From JBBQXY01 sp051004815 (lineage in GTDB: Bacteria; Chloroflexota; Ktedonobacteria; Ktedonobacterales; Ktedonobacteraceae), in the NCBI GenBank assembly GCA_051004815.1, contig JBPCJY010000021.1, forward strand, positions 1 through 26,232: a stretch of 26,232 nt of DNA, read 5' to 3'. Of the stretch, positions 22,866-26,232 are shown piece after piece; position 1 is the stretch's first letter, and each line of letters opens with the position of its first letter. Made by a program: the position numbers and the translations under genes. Under the pieces are notes generated by a model that made no database searches, was not told the DNA's origin, and saw only the letters and a program-made list of their open reading frames with translations.

Positions 22866-25556
22866 ATGGAACTTATTCGTACCCTGGCTGACATTAGTTC
22901 GTCAGGCCAGCAGGATTTGCACAGCGTAGGCGGCAAAGGTGCGAACCTTGGAGCACTGATCCGCGCAGGTTTTCCCGTTCCTCCAGGCTTTGTGCTGCTC
23001 ACCAATGCCTACCAATATTTTATTCACACGAATGGCTTCCAGGAAGAGATTGAGCGGCTGGCTCAACAGGTAACGCCAGAGGATATTACGTCATTCGAGC
23101 GAGCCTCGCAAGCCATTCGTGCGCTCTTTGAGCGCGGCACCATGCCAGAAGAAATCGCCCTGTCTATCTCACAAGCTTATCAACAGCCTGGTGCGGGTGT
23201 TGTCGCCATTCGTTCCTCCGCCACTACCGAAGATTTGCCCGCAGCATCTTTTGCCGGTCTACACGAAAGCTATCTCAATGTATGTTCTTTCGAAGACATA
23301 CTGATGACAGTGCGCCAGTGCTGGGCTTCGCTGTGGACTCCTCGTGCCTTGAGCTATCGTACTCGTTTGGGTATTGTATCTCAAACCGTTAGCATGGCCG
23401 TTGTTATCCAACAAATGGTGCAGGCCAGCATCTCTGGCGTGCTTTTTACCATCAATCCAGTGAGTGGAGTACACGACGAGGTAGTGATCAATGCAACGTT
23501 GGGCTCAGGTGAAGCGCTGGTTGCGGGCCAGATCACGCCCGACAGCATCACTGTAGAGAAGGCCAGTGGGCGCATCAAACAGCAAGAGGTTGGTACGCCA
23601 TCACTCATAGCCGTTCCTTCAAACAGCAGAATGGGCAGTGGACAGGTGGAAACTGCCGAGCCACAACATCTCATCCTGGCGGACGAACAGGTGGCACAAC
23701 TAGTACGGCTTGGCGAACGGATTGAAGAGCAATTTGGTGTTCCGCAAGATATCGAATGGGCCATTGCTGACGAGCAGGTCTTCATTGTTCAGGCGCGTCC
23801 GATTACGACACATGTAACCACACAACCAGTACCTGTGTACTATGGAACGCCGCTCCCCCCGGGAGACGATGCATGGAACCGTGAGCATGACCTGCCACCC
23901 AAGCCATATGATATGTGGACACGCGTGAATGTGGGTGAAAATCTTCCCTATCCGGTCACGCCACTGACTGAGACGGGCTTTCCCGTTCTCTTTGGTCTGA
24001 ATAATGACACCTCAGAGCAACAATCATTTCAAATGACGCGCCGACTCTACGGTCGCATGTACTTTAACGAGGGGGCAATATTCTACAACCTCAATGAAGA
24101 GATGGGTTTACCAGCTTCCTGGATGCATAAGATGTGGGGTAGTCGGCAACGTGGCACGCAGGTATACAAGAACACCTTTCGTCCCCTGCGCCTGCTGCGC
24201 AAACTGTTCTCTATGCTTACCACCAGTTTCAAAACAAAGAAGAAGGAAAAAACGCCGCGCCATACACCAGAGCAATTTTTCGCTCAGATCGATCAGTGGG
24301 TCAACGAATTCATGCGCAATGATCTCAGCAAACTTAGCCAACTTGATGACGGCCAGCTTTGGAACGAAGGGCTTCCCACATGGAGCAAACGTGGTGCCTA
24401 CGCATTCGCGACCAACCTCCGTTTCGGTATCACTGCTGGAGTGAGCTATGGTCTGCTCGAACGGGTCGTGCGCTGGTGGACAGGCAAGGAGATGGCGCAA
24501 GAGCTAGTCACCAGCCTCAGTGGTATATATAGTGCTGAAGTGGGCCCGGCACTCTGGCGTATGGCTCAGATGGCCCAGGAGAGCGGGGTACAAGACATCT
24601 TGCTCACACAGGACCCCATCACGGCACTGAACTTTTTGCGCTCACACGAGGAAGGATGTTCTATCGGCGAGCAACTTGAGGCGTTTCTGGCACGTCACGG
24701 ACATCGCTGTCCGAACGAACTGGAGTTGCGCAATCCACGGTGGGCGGAGGCACCAGAGCAGGTCATTGAACTGATAGCCAATTACTTGCGTGCGGGCGAG
24801 CGCGTCGATCCTTCCGTCACCGAGTCTCGCCAGCAGCAGCGTCGCACCGATGCCGTGACCATCGTTGAGGCGAAGTTGGACCCCTTGCGCCGCGCCATCT
24901 TCCGTTTCTTGCTGAAACAGGCTCAGCGTGCCGTCACCGTGCGCGACAACAGTCGCTACTATATGGCAAACTTCATCTTTCCCACGCGTAAGATGTATGC
25001 GGAACTGGGGCGACGCTGGATGGTGCGCGGTTGGTTAAAGCAGGTCGATGACATCTTCTTCCTGACGCTGGCTGAGATCGAGGGTCTCATTGAGAAGCAT
25101 CCAACAACGCTTCTCTCGGATACGTTGCGGACGACTGTGGAGCAGCGCCGTCTTGCCTACGAATTCTGGTTCACCGTCGTTGCGCCTGACGCGTTGGGAG
25201 CAGATGGTGCGCCCATTATCGAAGAGGAAGAGCATCTGACCATGCTCAAGGGTATTCCCGCCAGTGGCGGAACCATACGCGGACGTGTACGCATTGTGCA
25301 GACGATCCAGGAAGCCATGAGTCTGCGCCCTGGCGACATACTGGTAACTACGGCAACGGATCCCGGTTGGACGCCGATCTTTCCCCTGGTCAGCGGCATC
25401 GTCCTGGAGATTGGCGGACAACTTTCGCACGGAGCAATCATCGCCCGCGAATACGGCATCCCTGCGGTAGTGAATGTTTCAGGAGCAATGCGCCTCATCC
25501 ACGATGGGCAATTGATCGAGGTGGACGGGAGCAAAGGAGTAATCACCCTGCTATAA
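22866..25556 (+). CDS. PEP-synthase-family phosphotransferase, rifampin-phosphotransferase-like
   Basis: I choose ATG 22866 (CGAGGAGAT upstream; 896 aa) over the in-frame ATG 22827. Residues 1-320 are the ATP-grasp half: VGGKGANLGAL (K24), RSSATTEDLPAASFAG (116-130) and EWAIADEQVFIVQARPIT. The middle carries LPYPVTPLTETGF and RCPNELELRNPRW, resembling the substrate-binding domain of rifampin phosphotransferases (GHRxxxExELxxPRW). The C-terminus is the swivelling His domain, GGQLSHGAIIAREYGIPAVV with H855. Length and order match Rph (about 867 aa) better than PEP synthase (about 790) with its extra PEP-binding barrel. Rph transfers the beta-phosphate of ATP to rifampin through the His. The natural substrate here may differ. 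It converges on the GNAT gene with 27 bp between. Confidence 0.82.
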   Translation: MELIRTLADISSSGQQDLHSVGGKGANLGALIRAGFPVPPGFVLLTNAYQYFIHTNGFQEEIERLAQQVTPEDITSFERASQAIRALFERGTMPEEIALSISQAYQQPGAGVVAIRSSATTEDLPAASFAGLHESYLNVCSFEDILMTVRQCWASLWTPRALSYRTRLGIVSQTVSMAVVIQQMVQASISGVLFTINPVSGVHDEVVINATLGSGEALVAGQITPDSITVEKASGRIKQQEVGTPSLIAVPSNSRMGSGQVETAEPQHLILADEQVAQLVRLGERIEEQFGVPQDIEWAIADEQVFIVQARPITTHVTTQPVPVYYGTPLPPGDDAWNREHDLPPKPYDMWTRVNVGENLPYPVTPLTETGFPVLFGLNNDTSEQQSFQMTRRLYGRMYFNEGAIFYNLNEEMGLPASWMHKMWGSRQRGTQVYKNTFRPLRLLRKLFSMLTTSFKTKKKEKTPRHTPEQFFAQIDQWVNEFMRNDLSKLSQLDDGQLWNEGLPTWSKRGAYAFATNLRFGITAGVSYGLLERVVRWWTGKEMAQELVTSLSGIYSAEVGPALWRMAQMAQESGVQDILLTQDPITALNFLRSHEEGCSIGEQLEAFLARHGHRCPNELELRNPRWAEAPEQVIELIANYLRAGERVDPSVTESRQQQRRTDAVTIVEAKLDPLRRAIFRFLLKQAQRAVTVRDNSRYYMANFIFPTRKMYAELGRRWMVRGWLKQVDDIFFLTLAEIEGLIEKHPTTLLSDTLRTTVEQRRLAYEFWFTVVAPDALGADGAPIIEEEEHLTMLKGIPASGGTIRGRVRIVQTIQEAMSLRPGDILVTTATDPGWTPIFPLVSGIVLEIGGQLSHGAIIAREYGIPAVVNVSGAMRLIHDGQLIEVDGSKGVITLL

Positions 25557-25583
25557 CTGGCAAGATTGAGAGGTCTTAACAGC

Positions 25584-26084
25584 TTACCTCAGCCGCAAAA
25601 TCATCAATTCCTCGTCCCAATACTGGCCGTCCACTTTCAACGCTCTTGGCTCTATGCCATAGACCTCAAAACCAAGCGCTCGATAGAGGTTTCTGGCGGA
25701 ATCGTTGCTTGTCACAACCGCCAAATGGAGTTGGTCTAGCCCTGCTAGAGTGTGAGCATGGGCAATGGCCTCTTGCAGTAATGCCTTGCCTGCTCCCTTG
25801 CCACGAGCCGCGGGAAGAACGTACATGCCGATAATGTAGCCTTTGTGTTGGCTTTTGAGGCCCGTTTCACGAATGACGCCAACCATGCCGATTAACTTGT
25901 CCTCGAAAGCTCCTAGCCAGAAGGTGTCTTTTCCTTGATGTAGCCGTTGCACGTAAAGGTCAAAGCCCCTCGTGATGGTCTCCTCGTATGTTCCACCAAA
26001 GGCTTCAGGGTTGTCCTGTAGTGCTCGGAGGCGAAGTTGCCACACTATTTCCCCATCTTGTTCTGTCAAACGACGCACTATCAC
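25584..26084 (-). CDS. GNAT-family N-acetyltransferase
   Basis: 166 aa from GTG 26084 (weak AAAGGG upstream). The GNAT fold is clear: N-terminal MIVRRLTEQDGEIVWQLRL, then the acetyl-CoA pyrophosphate loop YVLPAARGKGAGKALLQEAI (motif A), then SNDSARNLYRALGFEVYG (motif B). It would acetylate an amine using acetyl-CoA in the cytosol; the acceptor is unknown. The nearest upstream sequence is the IS200/IS605-like hairpin at the right edge. Confidence 0.88.
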   Translation of the reverse strand: MIVRRLTEQDGEIVWQLRLRALQDNPEAFGGTYEETITRGFDLYVQRLHQGKDTFWLGAFEDKLIGMVGVIRETGLKSQHKGYIIGMYVLPAARGKGAGKALLQEAIAHAHTLAGLDQLHLAVVTSNDSARNLYRALGFEVYGIEPRALKVDGQYWDEELMILRLR

Positions 26085-26126
26085 GATTTTTCTGACCCTT
26101 TCATCCTTATCAATTCGAGCGTAAGA

Positions 26127-26147
26127 CCCCTGGCTTCAGCCATGGGG
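26127..26147. repeat. IS200/IS605-like end hairpin
   Basis: CCCCTGGC-ttca-GCCA-t-GGGG forms a short stem with one bulged base, preceded by GCGTAAGA. Subterminal hairpins of this shape occur at IS200/IS605 and TnpB element ends. Together with the promoter and open frame just downstream it may mark the left end of such an element, but the rest is outside the window. Confidence 0.4.
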
Positions 26148-26184
26148 ATACAAGCGAGTCCTTTCGGGGCGTGATGGGTATGGC

Positions 26185-26223
26185 TTGACATGTATGCATG
26201 AAGGTGCTACAATGTATGCATGA
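26185..26223 (+). promoter_or_regulatory. Consensus promoter with repeated operator-like motif
   Basis: TTGACA (26185-26190) and TACAAT (26208-26213) are exactly 17 bp apart. The 12-mer ATGTATGCATGA occurs twice (26190-26201 and 26212-26223), spaced 22 bp or about two helical turns. One copy lies in the spacer and one over the predicted start site, suggesting binding by a regulator, perhaps the encoded protein itself. Confidence 0.6.
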
Positions 26224-26232
26224 GCAACGAAG
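26220..26232 (+). CDS. Start of a leaderless gene truncated by the window edge
   Basis: ATG 26220 reads MSNE and runs out of the window. The promoter predicts transcription starting at 26219-26221, so there is no leader and no ribosome-binding site. ATG 26216 in another frame is an alternative. It could be a transposase gene of the neighbouring IS200/IS605-like end; too little is visible to say. Confidence 0.35.

Overview
The window looks like chromosomal DNA from a large-genome, filamentous-type Chloroflexota bacterium, most likely class Ktedonobacteria. This is an inference from gene content: a class III cyclase-ATPase-TPR regulator, a Ser/Thr kinase fused to a PP2C domain, a TIR protein with a C-terminal zinc ribbon, many solitary enzymes, and intergenic DNA full of nested palindromic repeats. 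No rRNA, tRNA or CRISPR array is visible.

Layout. 1-1382: tail of an unknown gene, a TIR-domain protein and a translationally coupled small membrane protein. 1554-1710: a 157-bp MITE with a 9-bp target duplication. 1776-3116: an MFS exporter. 3179-3696: a Russian-doll stack of inverted-repeat elements. 3766-7239: cyclase-like/NB-ARC-like ATPase/TPR regulator and a DinB-fold protein. 7300-9230: an AT-rich restriction-modification island with a PD-(D/E)XK nuclease and a circularly permuted cytosine-C5 methyltransferase, each broken by one frameshift. 9359-10279 (minus): SRPBCC protein with an in-frame stop, and a VOC protein. 10421-15121 (minus): an apparent operon of TetR regulator, PLP-dependent alanine-racemase-fold enzyme, ALO-type FAD oxidase and APC permease, with a divergent, degraded MFS transporter (15345-16508). 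16650-17585 (minus): a phosphotransferase lacking the usual catalytic Asp. 18070-19998: kinase-phosphatase fusion. 20254-21846: an amidase gene split by a 202-bp inverted-repeat element with an unusually long direct repeat. 22076-25556: a leaderless TetR gene and a rifampin-phosphotransferase-like PEP-utilising enzyme. 25584-26084 (minus): a GNAT acetyltransferase. The right edge carries an IS200/IS605-like hairpin and a strong promoter for a leaderless gene that runs off the window.

How the genes fit together. The clearest functional unit is the TetR-controlled minus-strand operon: an importer plus two enzymes that could process an amino acid or hydroxylated substrate, with a perfect operator palindrome at the tetR start site. 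The most unusual protein is the permuted methyltransferase, whose two ends both carry an NHI(A/S) motif, as expected if it arose by tandem duplication and trimming. The strongest DNA-level signal is the repeat system: the same inner hairpin core is embedded in at least three unrelated outer elements, and two elements share the terminal inverted repeat CCCATAGGC(R)T(S)AAGTTAA. Five genes in the window are interrupted (nuclease, methyltransferase, SRPBCC, MFS, amidase), so the region is decaying, phase-variable, or partly affected by sequencing error; the amidase insertion cannot be a sequencing error.
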